A DNA stretch of 64,000 bases from Methylomonas sp. LW13 (GCF_016865255.1 NZ_CP033381.1:3906001-3970000), one strand, 5' to 3'; shown: positions 9,430 through 20,052, counted from the stretch's first letter. Notes: generated by a model from the sequence alone, not told the origin. Numbers and translations: made by a program.

Positions 9430-12192
9430 TTAGCTGGTAATCACAAACCGCACCGCATCCAGCCGCAACTGAGTTTCCTGTATACTTTCGTGCGAGAGCA
9501 TGGTCATCTCCTTGAGTTGCTCTATTTCCTGCTCCTTGATGCCGGGATTGATCTTTTTCAGCCGCACCAGTCGTTTGATTTCCCCGGTTAGCGTGGCTAT
9601 CATCAGATTACTGCTTTCCGCTATCAACTTCTGCATTTGCGCACCCGCCAACTGCTCCGCGACTTTGATCATATCCTGAATATGCTGACGTTGGCTGTTC
9701 AAAAACTGGCTGATTTGCGCCTTATCGAAGCTATCGCCGGTCTCCACTAAGCTGTCGTGGCTAATAACAGCCGTTAGATCCTTTTTATTTTGATCGACCA
9801 AAACGCGCAGCGGCGTGTGCGGTAAAAATCGGCCGATTTGCAATTCGGCGGGCGCACTGCATTCGGCAACAAACAACAACTCCAACAGGAATTGGCCGGC
9901 TTTGAGTTGCGGATGTTTGACCACGCTGACCGCGGCATTGCCGGTCTCGCTGGATAACACCAAATCCATGGCCGACAATACCATGGGATGCTCGGCGGTC
10001 AAAAACTGCATGTCTTCCCTGGCCAGCGCGATGTCTCGGTTGATCGTTACCGTCAGGCCGTCGTCTTGCAGCATCGGAAAATGGGCGATGCGCAGATTTT
10101 CGCTGGGCCAGAGGATATGACAATCGCGCGAATGGTCTTCAACATCGACGCCATAACAGTCGAACATCGCTTCCATAAACGGCCACAAACTACCGTCGCG
10201 TTCGCCGGCACTGATCTCTTCCACGAGGCGCGCGGCTTCTTGCGGCCGGCAAGAATTTAGCTCCAACAGCAAATCGCGGCCTTTATGCAATTCCTCTTCA
10301 ACCTGACTGTTCAAAGCCTTGGTATTGGCGATCAATGCTTCTACTGTCGCCGCATCGCGGCTGAGCAACGCGCTGTCACGAGCATCGCCGAGCAACTTCA
10401 AGACTTGCGCGGCACCTGAACAATTATGCCGGAATGCGTCCAGGCCCTCGTCGTACCAGCGGAATAACACGTGCTGGGCACTATCGAGCAAATAAGGGAT
10501 ATGAATTTGAATGACATGCTTCTGGCCTATCCTATCCAGACGACCGATGCGTTGTTGCAACAAATCCGGATTTTCCGGCAGATCGAACAAAAACAGATGG
10601 CGCACGAATTGAAAATTGCGGCCTTCGCTACCGATCTCCGAACAAATCAATACTTGCGCCCGGCTCTCTTCGTCTGCAAAAAACGCCGCAGCCCGATCCC
10701 GCTCGACGATACTCATGCCTTCATGAAACACCGCTGCGGTATGGCCAACGTGCTGCCGCAACAATTGCTCCAGTTGGATTGCCGTTTCCGCGCGTTTGCA
10801 GATTAACAGGGCTTTTTCGTCACCCAAGGCTTTCAACTGCTCAACCAACCAATGCAGATACGGGCTGTTAGCCAAATCCGCCGTGTCTTCACCTTGCAGC
10901 GGATAAGCATGGCGTTGCCGATCCGGAAAGCCCTGCACGGTTTGCCGAGAGTTTCTGAATAAAATCCGACCGGTACCATGATGATCTAACAGCAATTTGA
11001 TCAATTCTTCCCGAGCAATGGCTTGGCTGTCGTTAACCTGTTGCAGCAGTTTGTCGACATTGTCCTGTCTTAATAAGTTTTTCAATTGCTCCTGCTGTTC
11101 GGCATCCAGCGCTGCGCCGGAAATCAGTAAATTGGCCAGTCTGGCTACCGGTTCAAACTGGCTTTCTTCGCGCAAGAACTGCTCAAACCGATAGAAACGG
11201 TCGGGATCGAGCAAGCGCAAACGCGCAAAATGGCTTTCCTTACCTAATTGCTCAGGGGTCGCGGTCAACAGAATCAGACCGGGAGACGCCAAGGCTAATT
11301 GCTCGACGAATAGATAGTCGGCGCTAGGTGCATCTTCGCTCCATTCCAGATGATGGGCTTCGTCGACCACCACCAAATCCCAGCCGGCATCCAAGGCTTG
11401 TTGCTGGCGATGCGGGGAATCGGCAAAAAAACGCTGGCTGCACAGCACCAATTGCTCGCTGAGAAACGGGTTCTCGTCGGGACAGGCAAAGCAGCGGCTC
11501 TCGTCGAAAATGCTGAAACGCAGATTGAAGCGGCGCAGCATCTCCACCAACCATTGATGCAGCAGGCTTTCCGGCACCAAAATCAACACCCGCTTGCTTA
11601 AACCGTTGATCAAGCGATGTTGAATGATCAAACCTGCTTCTATGGTTTTCCCCAGCCCCACTTCATCGGCCAGCATGATGCGCGGCAAGGCGCGGCTGGC
11701 GGCTTGATGGGCAATATAGAGCTGATGCGGAATCAGTGACGCTCGCGCGCCCTGTAGACCTTTGGTAGCCGCTTGCTGATGCTGTTGCTGACGTCGCCAG
11801 GTTTCGTAGCGCAGTAAAAACCAGACTGTCGGGTCGAATTGACCGGTAAATAAACGATCTTGCGGTTTGTTAAATTGAATATGATGGTTAAGCTCCATCT
11901 CATCGATTTGCTGCAACTGACCGTCTTCATCAACACCTATGTAGGTCAACAAACCGTTGTGCTGCTGCACCTGTTGCACGCTAATCTTCGCGAAATCCGC
12001 CGATTCGATCACATCGCCTTCGTTGAACTGCACCCGGGTCAAAGGCGCGTTATCTCTGGCGTAAACCCGCCGGTCGCCGGTCGCTAAAAACAGCACGGTG
12101 ACGCGGTTAAATTCAGCATCCATCACCATACCTAAACCCAATTCGGATTCGGTATTACTAATCCAGCGTTGGCCGGGAATAAACTCATTCAT
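9430..12192 (-). CDS. rapA: RNA polymerase-associated protein RapA (Swi2/Snf2 ATPase)
   Basis: A 920-residue Swi2/Snf2 family protein, slightly shorter than the E. coli protein. It starts with the RapA-type N-terminal Tudor-like region (FIPGQRWISNTESELGLG). The ATPase core follows with LADEVGLGKTIEAG (Walker A), VVVDEAHHLEW (DEAH box) and TATPEQLG, and helicase C has FDLPENPDLLQQRIGRLDRIGQ. RapA binds RNA polymerase and promotes recycling after termination. The C-terminal region is long and helical as in the family. It stands alone between convergent and divergent neighbours. Confidence 0.96.
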   Translation of the reverse strand: MNEFIPGQRWISNTESELGLGMVMDAEFNRVTVLFLATGDRRVYARDNAPLTRVQFNEGDVIESADFAKISVQQVQQHNGLLTYIGVDEDGQLQQIDEMELNHHIQFNKPQDRLFTGQFDPTVWFLLRYETWRRQQQHQQAATKGLQGARASLIPHQLYIAHQAASRALPRIMLADEVGLGKTIEAGLIIQHRLINGLSKRVLILVPESLLHQWLVEMLRRFNLRFSIFDESRCFACPDENPFLSEQLVLCSQRFFADSPHRQQQALDAGWDLVVVDEAHHLEWSEDAPSADYLFVEQLALASPGLILLTATPEQLGKESHFARLRLLDPDRFYRFEQFLREESQFEPVARLANLLISGAALDAEQQEQLKNLLRQDNVDKLLQQVNDSQAIAREELIKLLLDHHGTGRILFRNSRQTVQGFPDRQRHAYPLQGEDTADLANSPYLHWLVEQLKALGDEKALLICKRAETAIQLEQLLRQHVGHTAAVFHEGMSIVERDRAAAFFADEESRAQVLICSEIGSEGRNFQFVRHLFLFDLPENPDLLQQRIGRLDRIGQKHVIQIHIPYLLDSAQHVLFRWYDEGLDAFRHNCSGAAQVLKLLGDARDSALLSRDAATVEALIANTKALNSQVEEELHKGRDLLLELNSCRPQEAARLVEEISAGERDGSLWPFMEAMFDCYGVDVEDHSRDCHILWPSENLRIAHFPMLQDDGLTVTINRDIALAREDMQFLTAEHPMVLSAMDLVLSSETGNAAVSVVKHPQLKAGQFLLELLFVAECSAPAELQIGRFLPHTPLRVLVDQNKKDLTAVISHDSLVETGDSFDKAQISQFLNSQRQHIQDMIKVAEQLAGAQMQKLIAESSNLMIATLTGEIKRLVRLKKINPGIKEQEIEQLKEMTMLSHESIQETQLRLDAVRFVITS

Positions 12193-12390
12193 GTTTTGAT
12201 TCTTGGAAATTTGATTCGACTTTAAAAGCGCCGTGTAAAGCGGCTGGGATGATATGAAAAGCCGATTAATTCATGATTAATTGGTCGAGGAAAAAACATC
12301 GAGAATTTCAGCAACGCTTGAAAACATGGTTAAATTTAGCAGAACACGCCTATTTTCAATGCACTAAAACTCATCATTTTCAGGAATGCC

Positions 12391-12828
12391 ATGGCAAAGC
12401 CCGTCACCCCCTTGTTAGCCGCCGATATTTTGATCGAACTGATCGACCACCCCCAGCGTCCTTTCGTGTTGATAGAGCGAAAATATCCACCCTACGGCTG
12501 GGCAGTACCCGGCGGGTTTGTCGATGTCGGCGAAACGATTGAGCACGCGGCCATCCGCGAAGCCAAGGAAGAAACCTGTCTGGATGTACAACTAACCGTA
12601 CTGCTGGGCCTTTACTCCAATCCACAACGCGACCCACGCAACCACACTGTCACCGCCGTCTATCTCGCGCAAGCGCTTGGCACACCGATGGCGGCCGACG
12701 ATGCTAAAAACTTTGGTTTATTCAACTTCGACAATCTGCCCAGCCTGTTGGCTTTCGACCACGCCCAGGTTATTGCGGATTACCGGCATTATAAACTGAC
12801 TGGCGAGGTAACGCCTCTACGAATATAA
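12391..12828 (+). CDS. Nudix hydrolase
   Basis: A 145-residue Nudix protein. The Nudix box starts at GFVDVGETIEHAAI and continues REAKEET, keeping the catalytic Glu residues, but the family Gly after EEx is Cys (EETCLDV). Nudix enzymes cleave nucleoside diphosphates linked to another group; the substrate is unknown, and ADP-ribose-type or nucleotide-sanitising roles are possible. An AGGA precedes the ATG. A longer reading frame that overlaps upstream has a different phase and is not coding. Confidence 0.9.
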   Translation: MAKPVTPLLAADILIELIDHPQRPFVLIERKYPPYGWAVPGGFVDVGETIEHAAIREAKEETCLDVQLTVLLGLYSNPQRDPRNHTVTAVYLAQALGTPMAADDAKNFGLFNFDNLPSLLAFDHAQVIADYRHYKLTGEVTPLRI

Positions 12829-12869
12829 GCCTTAGCTGATTCAGCGGCGTGCAGACAAGATTTAAGACC

Positions 12870-13682
<813 letters not shown>

Positions 13683-14822
13683 TTATCCCGTCAACTTGTC
13701 GAAGAAGTTTTTCACACCATCCATCCAGCCATGCTCTTGCGGACTGTGGTGTTTGCCGCCGCCGGATAAGGATTCGCCCAACTTCTCGATCATGGCTTTT
13801 TGATCTTTGGTCAGATGCACCGGTGTTTCCAGTTGCACCTTGCACAACAGGTCGCCGACCGCGCCGCCCCTGACCGGTTTCACGCCTTTACCGCGCAAAC
13901 GGAACATGCGTCCGGTTTGGGTTTCCGGCGGAATTTTCAACATCACCTTGCCGTCGAGCGTAGGTACTTCCAACTCGCCACCCAAACAGGCCATCGGGAA
14001 ACTGATTGGCACTTCGCAGTAAAGATTCGCACCATCGCGGGTGAAGATCGGATGATCCTTGACCTGCACCTGTACATACAAGTCCCCCGCTGGTCCGCCG
14101 TTCGCACCGGCTTCGCCCTCTCCAGCCAAACGAATCCGGTCACCGGTATCGACACCGGCCGGGACTTTGACGTTTAAAGTCTTGGTTTCCTGCACGCGGC
14201 CTTGGCCGTAACATTTCGGGCAAGGATCCTTGATTTGCTTGCCGGTACCCCGACAAGTCGGACAGGTTTGTTGTACCGAGAAAAAACCTTGTTGCATCCT
14301 GACTTGGCCGTGACCATGACAGGTATTACAGGTGACCGGGCTGCTGCCTTTTTTAGCGCCGCTGCCGTTACACTCAACGCAAGCCACCAATACCGGTACC
14401 TTGACGGTCGCTTCGGTCCCGCCAACCGCTTCTTCCAGGGTTAATTCCAGGTTGTAGCGTAAATCAGCGCCGCGTTGCACGCTGCTGCGTTGCTGCCGAC
14501 CACCACCGAAAATATCGCCGAACACATCACCGAAAATATCGCTAAAATTCTCCGCCCCGCTAAAGCCGCCGCGACCGCCGCCCATCGACGAATCGACGCC
14601 GGCATGACCGAATTGATCGTAAGCCGCGCGTTTTTTGGGGTCGGACAAAATCTCGTATGCTTCCTTGACCAGCTTGAATTTCTTCTCCGCTTCTTCCGGA
14701 TTATCCTTGTTTCTGTCGGGATGAAATTTCATCGCCATCTTGCGATAGCTCTTCTTGATTTCGGCTTCGCTCGCGTTGCGATCCAGTTCCAGCAGTTTGT
14801 AAAAGTCTTCTTTTGCGGCCAT
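13683..14822 (-). CDS. dnaJ: Chaperone protein DnaJ
   Basis: A full-length type I DnaJ (379 residues). It has a J domain with HPD in KFHPDRNKD, a Gly/Phe-rich linker (about 75-110), a zinc region with four CxxCxGxG repeats ([32 protein letters not shown]), then the two substrate-binding barrels. It stimulates DnaK ATPase and delivers unfolded clients. Unusually, 1.45 kb of accessory DNA separates it from dnaK, so it may use its own promoter upstream of 14822 or depend on read-through. Confidence 0.97.
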   Translation of the reverse strand: MAAKEDFYKLLELDRNASEAEIKKSYRKMAMKFHPDRNKDNPEEAEKKFKLVKEAYEILSDPKKRAAYDQFGHAGVDSSMGGGRGGFSGAENFSDIFGDVFGDIFGGGRQQRSSVQRGADLRYNLELTLEEAVGGTEATVKVPVLVACVECNGSGAKKGSSPVTCNTCHGHGQVRMQQGFFSVQQTCPTCRGTGKQIKDPCPKCYGQGRVQETKTLNVKVPAGVDTGDRIRLAGEGEAGANGGPAGDLYVQVQVKDHPIFTRDGANLYCEVPISFPMACLGGELEVPTLDGKVMLKIPPETQTGRMFRLRGKGVKPVRGGAVGDLLCKVQLETPVHLTKDQKAMIEKLGESLSGGGKHHSPQEHGWMDGVKNFFDKLTG

Positions 14823-14864
14823 TTATATGTCTTGGGTATTATTATTCAGTGTGGATATATTCAG

Positions 14865-15158
14865 TTATAACCGGCCCAACCAATAATCGGGCCTTCTTTT
14901 CTTATGCGAAACCGCCAAAACTTGTACACCCTCGTGATTATCCCTAAAGATAATTCTATAAGGAAATTTAAGCAGGGAAACCACTCGAATATTTGGTTTT
15001 CGCTCAACTCGATAACGCCCCGGCATATTGGCAACGCCAATCATAAAACTCTCAAACTCCGCCAAATAAGCAGCACCTAAACCCGGCTGCCTTGATTCGT
15101 AAAATCCGATAATTTCTAAATGTTCATGCTGAGCGCCGGGGTGAAATCGATAATTCAT
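14865..15158 (-). CDS. RelE/ParE-family toxin
   Basis: A 97-residue ParE/RelE-fold protein: FHPGAQHEHLEIIGFYE at the start, a GLGAAYLAEFESF helix, and the C-terminal core with PYRIIFRD and VLAVSHKKRRPDYW. Members either poison gyrase (ParE) or cut mRNA (RelE); the sequence does not decide which. The start codon overlaps the stop of the antitoxin by four bases (ATGA). Together with the antitoxin it lies between dnaK and dnaJ. Confidence 0.88.
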   Translation of the reverse strand: MNYRFHPGAQHEHLEIIGFYESRQPGLGAAYLAEFESFMIGVANMPGRYRVERKPNIRVVSLLKFPYRIIFRDNHEGVQVLAVSHKKRRPDYWLGRL

Positions 15159-15379
15159 TTCAACAATAACCGCGCTTTAGCGCTGACTTCCTCCGCTGAA
15201 ATTAATTCGACCAAACCTTGATCTATTTCGTCGGCACGTCGTTGAGCTTCATCCAACCAAGCTTCATGCAATTCAGCATCGGAGAGGTTTTCTAAGCTTA
15301 ACAATAAATTATGAGCAAGTTTAGCGCGTTCCGCCGCAGGAAGATGAAGGGCTTCGCGCTCGATTACTGTGCTATCCAT
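15155..15379 (-). CDS. Addiction-module antitoxin of the ParE partner type
   Basis: A 74-residue helical protein with the pattern of the putative addiction module component family. AERAKLAHNLLLSLE is followed by LHEAWLDEAQRRADEIDQG and a C-terminal helix ending in KARLLLK. It should neutralise the toxin encoded directly after it and repress the operon. A GAGG lies 8 bases before the ATG. It is translationally coupled to the toxin through an ATGA overlap. Confidence 0.87.
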   Translation of the reverse strand: MDSTVIEREALHLPAAERAKLAHNLLLSLENLSDAELHEAWLDEAQRRADEIDQGLVELISAEEVSAKARLLLK

Positions 15380-15415
15380 TATTCTTACCTCAAAAAATAC
15401 CTTGGAAGTTTGTAC

Positions 15416-15601
15416 TCAAGCAAACACTCGATCGAATTGTTTTTCCACTTCCTCTTGGGAAACAGTCCCTTCGGTTTTTGCCCTGGTTATTCCCTGCTGG
15501 ATTTTAGCGATGACATACAAATGATATTGAATATCTTCATAACTGCTTTCTTCAGGCAGCCTATTCAATAATTCTTTGACTTCCGTAACAGCAGTTTGCA
15601 T
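15416..15601 (-). CDS. Orphan antitoxin-like small protein
   Basis: 61 residues, with LPEESSYEDIQYHLYVIAKIQQGI followed by a VSQEEVEKQFDR segment. The pattern recalls small acidic antitoxins often found before RelE/ParE toxins. No second toxin lies next to it; the next gene, 36 bp downstream, is another antitoxin. A GAGGTAG sequence precedes the ATG, so it is probably translated. It may be a relic of a second module or a regulator of the same operon. Confidence 0.72.
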   Translation of the reverse strand: MQTAVTEVKELLNRLPEESSYEDIQYHLYVIAKIQQGITRAKTEGTVSQEEVEKQFDRVFA

Positions 15602-15624
15602 ATCTACCTCACAAAAACAAAAAA

Positions 15625-15644
15625 GTACGCGGTGCGTACCCTAC
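15625..15644 (-). repeat. GTAG-headed hairpin repeat (REP-like), copy 1
   Basis: On the minus strand GTAG is followed by a GC-rich palindrome, GTACGC-ACC-GCGTAC. The same 20 bases recur at 15882-15901 in the same orientation. A GTAG tetramer at the foot of a hairpin is the hallmark of REP sequences mobilised by RAYT (TnpA-REP) transposases. Confidence 0.7.
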
Positions 15645-15786
15645 GTCACTGAACATATTAATATTTCGATTCATCCAACCTCGTGTAAATGCGTTCTCAC
15701 AGAATCGATTTATACCAACCAATATGGAATCAAGGCAGCTCCGTTTACCGATAGCGTAATCAGAGGAATGTATATTCGAAACCTGC

Positions 15787-15816
15787 GTCCGATTACGCTC
15801 CGCTAATCGGACCTAC
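15787..15816 (-). repeat. GTAG-headed hairpin repeat of a second type
   Basis: On the minus strand GTAG precedes a 9-bp perfect stem (GTCCGATTA with TAATCGGAC) and an 8-base GC-rich loop. The sequence differs from the flanking GTACGC repeats but has the same GTAG-plus-hairpin design. Confidence 0.7.
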
Positions 15817-15880
15817 GCGGGCTTCACTTTCGATTGTCGAGACGTCACAAAACCCATCGTTGGCGACCGACAGTCAAAAA

Positions 15881-15901
15881 GGTACGCGGTGCGTACCCTA
15901 C
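15881..15901 (-). repeat. GTAG-headed hairpin repeat (REP-like), copy 2
   Basis: On the minus strand GTAG is followed by GGTACGC-ACC-GCGTACC, a 7-bp stem. It repeats the element at 15625-15644. The two copies bracket a 304-bp stretch (15602-15905) in which no gene is visible. Confidence 0.7.
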
Positions 15902-15905
15902 AAAA

Positions 15906-16166
15906 CTAGTCTGTCGACTCCAAAACATAACCTAACATTCCATCAGGTATATCAGGTCGTACGGCCTCGAAAACCAAGCGCTTTCCGTTGTAATAAATAG
16001 TGTATTTCCCAGGAACTCTTACATCTGGCGAAATGACTCTCGCATCGTAATTATTCTGTTGCCAAGAATCCAGCCCACTCGGGCCAGTTATTGCATTGGG
16101 CGATTTCCTGGAAAAAATAAACTCACATTTTTCCAATCTTCCATTGATTTCAACTTCTGAATTCAT
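15906..16166 (-). CDS. Hypothetical protein, 86 residues
   Basis: Not recognised. A small hydrophilic protein rich in beta-forming residues (PGKYTIYYNGKRLVFEAV), with no signal peptide or membrane segment. No Shine-Dalgarno sequence is visible before the ATG. It lies just downstream of dnaK, between dnaK-side hairpins and a REP-like repeat, in the accessory stretch that splits dnaK from dnaJ. It may be recently acquired or not expressed. Confidence 0.5.
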   Translation of the reverse strand: MNSEVEINGRLEKCEFIFSRKSPNAITGPSGLDSWQQNNYDARVISPDVRVPGKYTIYYNGKRLVFEAVRPDIPDGMLGYVLESTD

Positions 16167-16196
16167 TTCGTTAATATGCAGCTATGTTGGTACACA

Positions 16197-16260
16197 CATA
16201 AAGCGGAAGCTACTAAGCATTCCGCCTTATGTACAACCGATGGCTTGACTGACAGCCATC
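16197..16260 (-). terminator. Two hairpins downstream of dnaK
   Basis: A 7-bp stem (16239-16245 with 16254-16260) sits 12 bases after the dnaK stop. A 12-bp stem with one mismatch (16197-16208 with 16220-16231) follows. Neither has a clean T-run. They could end or stabilise the hrcA-grpE-dnaK transcript. Confidence 0.45.
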
Positions 16261-16271
16261 CGCCCTAAGCT

Positions 16272-18206
16272 TTACTTCTTATCGTCCTTAACCTCTTCAA
16301 ATTCCGCATCGACCACGTTGTGATCGTGCTCTGCAGCGGCTTCAGATGCACCAGCCGCATGTCCAGCCTCAGCACCGCCTTCCGCACCTTTCTGTGCGTA
16401 AACGCGCTCTGCCAACTTGCCGGATAACTCGGTCAAGGCATGGGTTTTGGCTTCAATCGCCTCTTTGTCGTCAGATTTCAGGACCGCCTGCAAGTCTTTG
16501 ATCGCCGATTCGATGGCCGACTTTTCGTCGCCGGACACTTGGTCGCCCAGTTCCTTCAACGATTTTTCGGTGGCGTGAATCATGCCTTCCGCCGAGTTAC
16601 GCGCCGACACCAGTTCTTTCAGTTTCCGGTCTTCGTCGGCGTGCGCTTCGGCGTCCTTGATCATGCGCTCGACTTCGTCATCCGACAAACCACTGGAGGC
16701 TTTAATCACAATGGATTGTTTCTTGCCGGTGGCTTTGTCTTTCGCCGATACGTTCAAGATACCGTTGGCGTCGATGTCAAACGACACTTCGATTTGCGGA
16801 ATGCCGCGCGGTGCCGGTGGAATGTCCTGCAAGTCAAAACGACCCAAGGATTTATTACCGGCAGCCACTTCCCGTTCGCCCTGCAGCACGTGTACTGTAA
16901 CCGCAGTTTGGTTATCGTCCGCAGTCGAGAAGGTTTGCGACGCATTGGTTGGGATCGTGGTGTTTTTCTCGATCAGTTTGGTCATCACGCCGCCCAGGGT
17001 TTCGATACCCAAAGACAGTGGTGTTACGTCCAACAACAGTACGTCTTTAACGTCGCCGCCCAATACGCCGGCTTGAATCGCCGCACCTAAAGCTACCGCC
17101 TCGTCAGGGTTAACGTCTTTACGTGGCTCTTTACCAAACAACTCTTTAACGAAGGCTTGGACTTTCGGCATCCGAGTTTGACCGCCAACCAGAATCACAT
17201 CGTTGATTTTAGAGGTCGAAATACCGGCATCTTTAATCGCTTGCAAGCAAGGGCCTTTGGTTCTTTCGATCAACTCGTCAACCAGCGACTCCAGTTTGGC
17301 GCGCGTCAGTTTGACGTTCAAATGTTTCGGACCGGATGCGTCGGCGGTGATGTACGGCAGATTGATGTCGGTTTGCTCAGCTGACGACAATTCAATTTTG
17401 GCTTTTTCTGCCGCTTCTTTCAGACGTTGCAAGGCCAATGGATCGTTGTGCAGATCGATGCCACTGTCGCGTTTAAATTCGCCGGCCAAAAAGTCGATGA
17501 TGCGCAAGTCAAAGTCTTCACCGCCCAGGAAGGTGTCGCCGTTGGTGGCCAATACTTCGAACTGGTGCTCGCCTTCGATTTCAGCGATTTCGATGATGGA
17601 AATATCGAAAGTACCGCCACCCAAGTCATAAACTGCGATGGTGGTGTCGCCTTTCGGTTTGTCCATGCCAAACGCCAAGGCCGCCGCGGTCGGCTCGTTG
17701 ATGATGCGTTTGACGTCCAGACCGGCGATACGGCCGGCGTCTTTGGTCGCTTGACGTTGTGAATCGTTAAAGTAAGCCGGTACGGTGATGACCGCTTCGG
17801 TGACTTCTTCACCCAGGAACGCTTCGGCGTCTTTTTTCAGTTTCATCAACACGCGGGATGACACTTCCGGCGGCGCCATTTTCTTACCGTGGCATTCCAC
17901 CCAAGCGTCGCCGTTGTTGGCTTCCATAATTTTGTAAGGCACCATTTTGATGTCTTTTTGTACCGCGTCTTCTTTAAAACGGCGGCCGATCAAACGTTTG
18001 ATCGCGAACAAAGTGTTTTCAGGGTTGGTAACCGCCTGCCGTTTGGCGGACTGGCCGACCAATACTTCATTGTCGCCGGTAAAAGCGATGATGGAAGGCG
18101 TGGTGCGCGCGCCTTCGCTGTTTTCGATAACCCGCGCGGTGCCGTTTTCCAGGACTGCGACGCAGGAGTTGGTGGTTCCTAAATCGATGCCGATCATTTT
18201 GCCCAT
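16272..18206 (-). CDS. dnaK: Chaperone protein DnaK (Hsp70)
   Basis: A 644-residue Hsp70. The ATPase domain begins [17 protein letters not shown] and includes [13 protein letters not shown] and the [10 protein letters not shown] signature. The substrate domain has the conserved [14 protein letters not shown] linker region. The C-terminus is acidic and ends [10 protein letters not shown], close to the usual EEV(K/D)D end. It folds proteins in an ATP cycle with DnaJ and GrpE. It lies third in a hrcA-grpE-dnaK block; regulation by HrcA through the CIRCE element upstream of hrcA is likely. Confidence 0.98.
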   Translation of the reverse strand: MGKMIGIDLGTTNSCVAVLENGTARVIENSEGARTTPSIIAFTGDNEVLVGQSAKRQAVTNPENTLFAIKRLIGRRFKEDAVQKDIKMVPYKIMEANNGDAWVECHGKKMAPPEVSSRVLMKLKKDAEAFLGEEVTEAVITVPAYFNDSQRQATKDAGRIAGLDVKRIINEPTAAALAFGMDKPKGDTTIAVYDLGGGTFDISIIEIAEIEGEHQFEVLATNGDTFLGGEDFDLRIIDFLAGEFKRDSGIDLHNDPLALQRLKEAAEKAKIELSSAEQTDINLPYITADASGPKHLNVKLTRAKLESLVDELIERTKGPCLQAIKDAGISTSKINDVILVGGQTRMPKVQAFVKELFGKEPRKDVNPDEAVALGAAIQAGVLGGDVKDVLLLDVTPLSLGIETLGGVMTKLIEKNTTIPTNASQTFSTADDNQTAVTVHVLQGEREVAAGNKSLGRFDLQDIPPAPRGIPQIEVSFDIDANGILNVSAKDKATGKKQSIVIKASSGLSDDEVERMIKDAEAHADEDRKLKELVSARNSAEGMIHATEKSLKELGDQVSGDEKSAIESAIKDLQAVLKSDDKEAIEAKTHALTELSGKLAERVYAQKGAEGGAEAGHAAGASEAAAEHDHNVVDAEFEEVKDDKK

Positions 18207-18277
18207 TGATATTCTCCAGACTTGAATTGGTAATAAATTAAAAAGTTGTTAGCGATATGCGGTTGATCGTCTTAATT

Positions 18278-18916
18278 TCAAGCCTGCTCATCGATTTTTG
18301 CGCTATCGGCAGGTTTGTCCTCGGCTTTCGCCACCACCACCATGGCAGGGCGCAATAAACGGCCGTTCAACACATAGCCTTTTTGGAAGACGTTTAACAC
18401 GGTATTGGGTTGGGCGGTGGCACTTGGCTGCATGACCATCGCCTGGTGCAATTCCGGATTGAATGCTTGACCGATGGGGTCGACAGTTTCGATATTAAAC
18501 TTGGCAAATACCGACTCGAATTGCTTGATGGTCAATTCACTGCCTTCGCGTAGTTTCACTATCTCCGGGCTATCGCCGGTTGCCGCTTGCAGGCCTAATT
18601 CCAAACTATCCAGAACACTCAGCAATTCTTTCGCAAATTTGGCCAGACCGTATTTGCGTTCGTCGTCCAAGTCTTTTTGCACGCGCTTTTTTAAATTTTC
18701 CATCTCGGCCATGGTGCGGATGGCTTTATCCAGGTTGGCAGCAGCCAGTTGCTGAGCTTGCTCCAATTGTTCCTGTAAGGCTTCCACAGTGACTGGGGCG
18801 GCGCCAGATGCTTCGGTTGGCTGTTCGTCGGCGTCGATTGGCTTGGTCTGTTCCAAAACTTCGGCGATCAAATCGCTATCCGATTGGGGTTCGTGGCTAG
18901 ATTGCTGATGACTCAT
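18278..18916 (-). CDS. grpE: Nucleotide exchange factor GrpE
   Basis: A 212-residue GrpE: a variable acidic N-terminus, a long coiled-coil helix (about 50-110, with RTMAEMENLKKRVQKD) and the C-terminal beta domain (DPIGQAFNPELHQAM, NVFQKGYVLNGRLLRPAMV). It releases ADP from DnaK. The gene lies between hrcA (50-bp gap) and dnaK (71-bp gap) on the same strand. Confidence 0.97.
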   Translation of the reverse strand: MSHQQSSHEPQSDSDLIAEVLEQTKPIDADEQPTEASGAAPVTVEALQEQLEQAQQLAAANLDKAIRTMAEMENLKKRVQKDLDDERKYGLAKFAKELLSVLDSLELGLQAATGDSPEIVKLREGSELTIKQFESVFAKFNIETVDPIGQAFNPELHQAMVMQPSATAQPNTVLNVFQKGYVLNGRLLRPAMVVVAKAEDKPADSAKIDEQA

Positions 18917-18966
18917 TACTTACTCCATGGTTCTAAATTTTTTAGTTGGCCTAACGATAGGGCCAT

Positions 18967-20007
18967 TTATTTGGGATTCAAGGCCGCGCCCAATAATTTT
19001 GCCGTCACATCCACGAACGGAATCACTTTTTCATACGCCATGCGGGTGGGGCCGATCACGCCCAACACCCCCACCACTTCGTCATTCACCGAATAAGGCG
19101 CCGTCACCAGGCTGCAATGATCGAATGCGCTATAGCCGGACTCTTCACCGATAAAAATCTGCACGCCTTCGGCCTGTAGACACTGATCCAATAAATGAAT
19201 GACGCCGCGCTTTTGGCTAAAAGCTTCGAACAACTGTTTGAGTCGTTCCATATCCGACAACTCGGAAAAGCCCATTAGATTGGTTTCGCCGCTCAACACA
19301 TAGTCGTCGTTGGGTTGTTCGCTGAAGGTCAGCTGCGCCATGTTCACCGCGTCCATCATGCCTTGATTGACCTGCCGCTGATCGAGCTCCATCTCCCGCA
19401 CCACCAAATCGCGAATTTTCGCCAAGCTGCGGCCGGAATAAACCGAATTCAAATAGTTGGCTGCCTGTTGTAATTCCGCAGGACTGAATTGCTTATGGGT
19501 ATGAATGATTTTATTGTGCACTTCCTGGTCGTCGGTGACGAAAATCACCAACACCCGAGTATTGGACATAGGCAGAAATTCGATGTGCCGCAAGGTGACG
19601 CTTTCTCTGCGCGGCAAAGTCACCACGCCGGCCATCCGCGTTACGTCCGACAATAATTTGGAAGCCTTATTCAACACGTCACTGGCTTTATCGGCCTCCC
19701 CTTTCAGGCCATGTTGCAGTTGGTCCAATTCGCTGGATGCCAAAGGCTTGACGGTTAACAAACTGTCGACAAATAAACGATAGCCGCTCACGGTCGGGAC
19801 TCGGCCGGCGGATGTGTGCGGGGAATGGATCAAACCCATCTCTTCCAGATCCGCCATCACATTGCGAATGCTGGCGGGGCTCAGCTTTAACTGCGGATCT
19901 TTAGATAACAAACGCGAACCAACAGGCTGACCGTCCTGAATATAACGCTCAACCAAGGTTTTTAATAAATACAGCGATCTTTCGTTTAAATCTTGTCCGC
20001 CAGCCAC
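18967..20007 (-). CDS. hrcA: Heat-inducible transcription repressor HrcA
   Basis: The repressor of class I heat-shock genes. The N-terminal winged helix includes LLKTLVERYIQDGQPVGSR and SPASIRNVMADLEEMGLI. The C-terminal GAF-like domain ends with VLGVIGPTRMAYEKVIPFVD. The start chosen is the GTG at 20007, because GGGGGA lies 4 bases before it. An in-frame TTG at 20019 is possible but has no comparable signal. The CIRCE operator lies 19 bases upstream, so the gene is probably autoregulated and controls grpE and dnaK behind it. Confidence 0.94.
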   Translation of the reverse strand: MAGGQDLNERSLYLLKTLVERYIQDGQPVGSRLLSKDPQLKLSPASIRNVMADLEEMGLIHSPHTSAGRVPTVSGYRLFVDSLLTVKPLASSELDQLQHGLKGEADKASDVLNKASKLLSDVTRMAGVVTLPRRESVTLRHIEFLPMSNTRVLVIFVTDDQEVHNKIIHTHKQFSPAELQQAANYLNSVYSGRSLAKIRDLVVREMELDQRQVNQGMMDAVNMAQLTFSEQPNDDYVLSGETNLMGFSELSDMERLKQLFEAFSQKRGVIHLLDQCLQAEGVQIFIGEESGYSAFDHCSLVTAPYSVNDEVVGVLGVIGPTRMAYEKVIPFVDVTAKLLGAALNPK

Positions 20008-20025
20008 GTCATCCCCCAAATTCCG

Positions 20026-20052
20026 TTAGCACTCGATATTGGTGAGTGCCAG
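20026..20052 (-). promoter_or_regulatory. CIRCE operator (HrcA binding site) upstream of hrcA
   Basis: An inverted repeat, TTAGCACTC, nine spacer bases, GAGTGCCAG. The first arm matches the CIRCE consensus exactly. The second differs from GAGTGCTAA at two positions. Its place just upstream of hrcA fits autoregulation. Confidence 0.92.
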
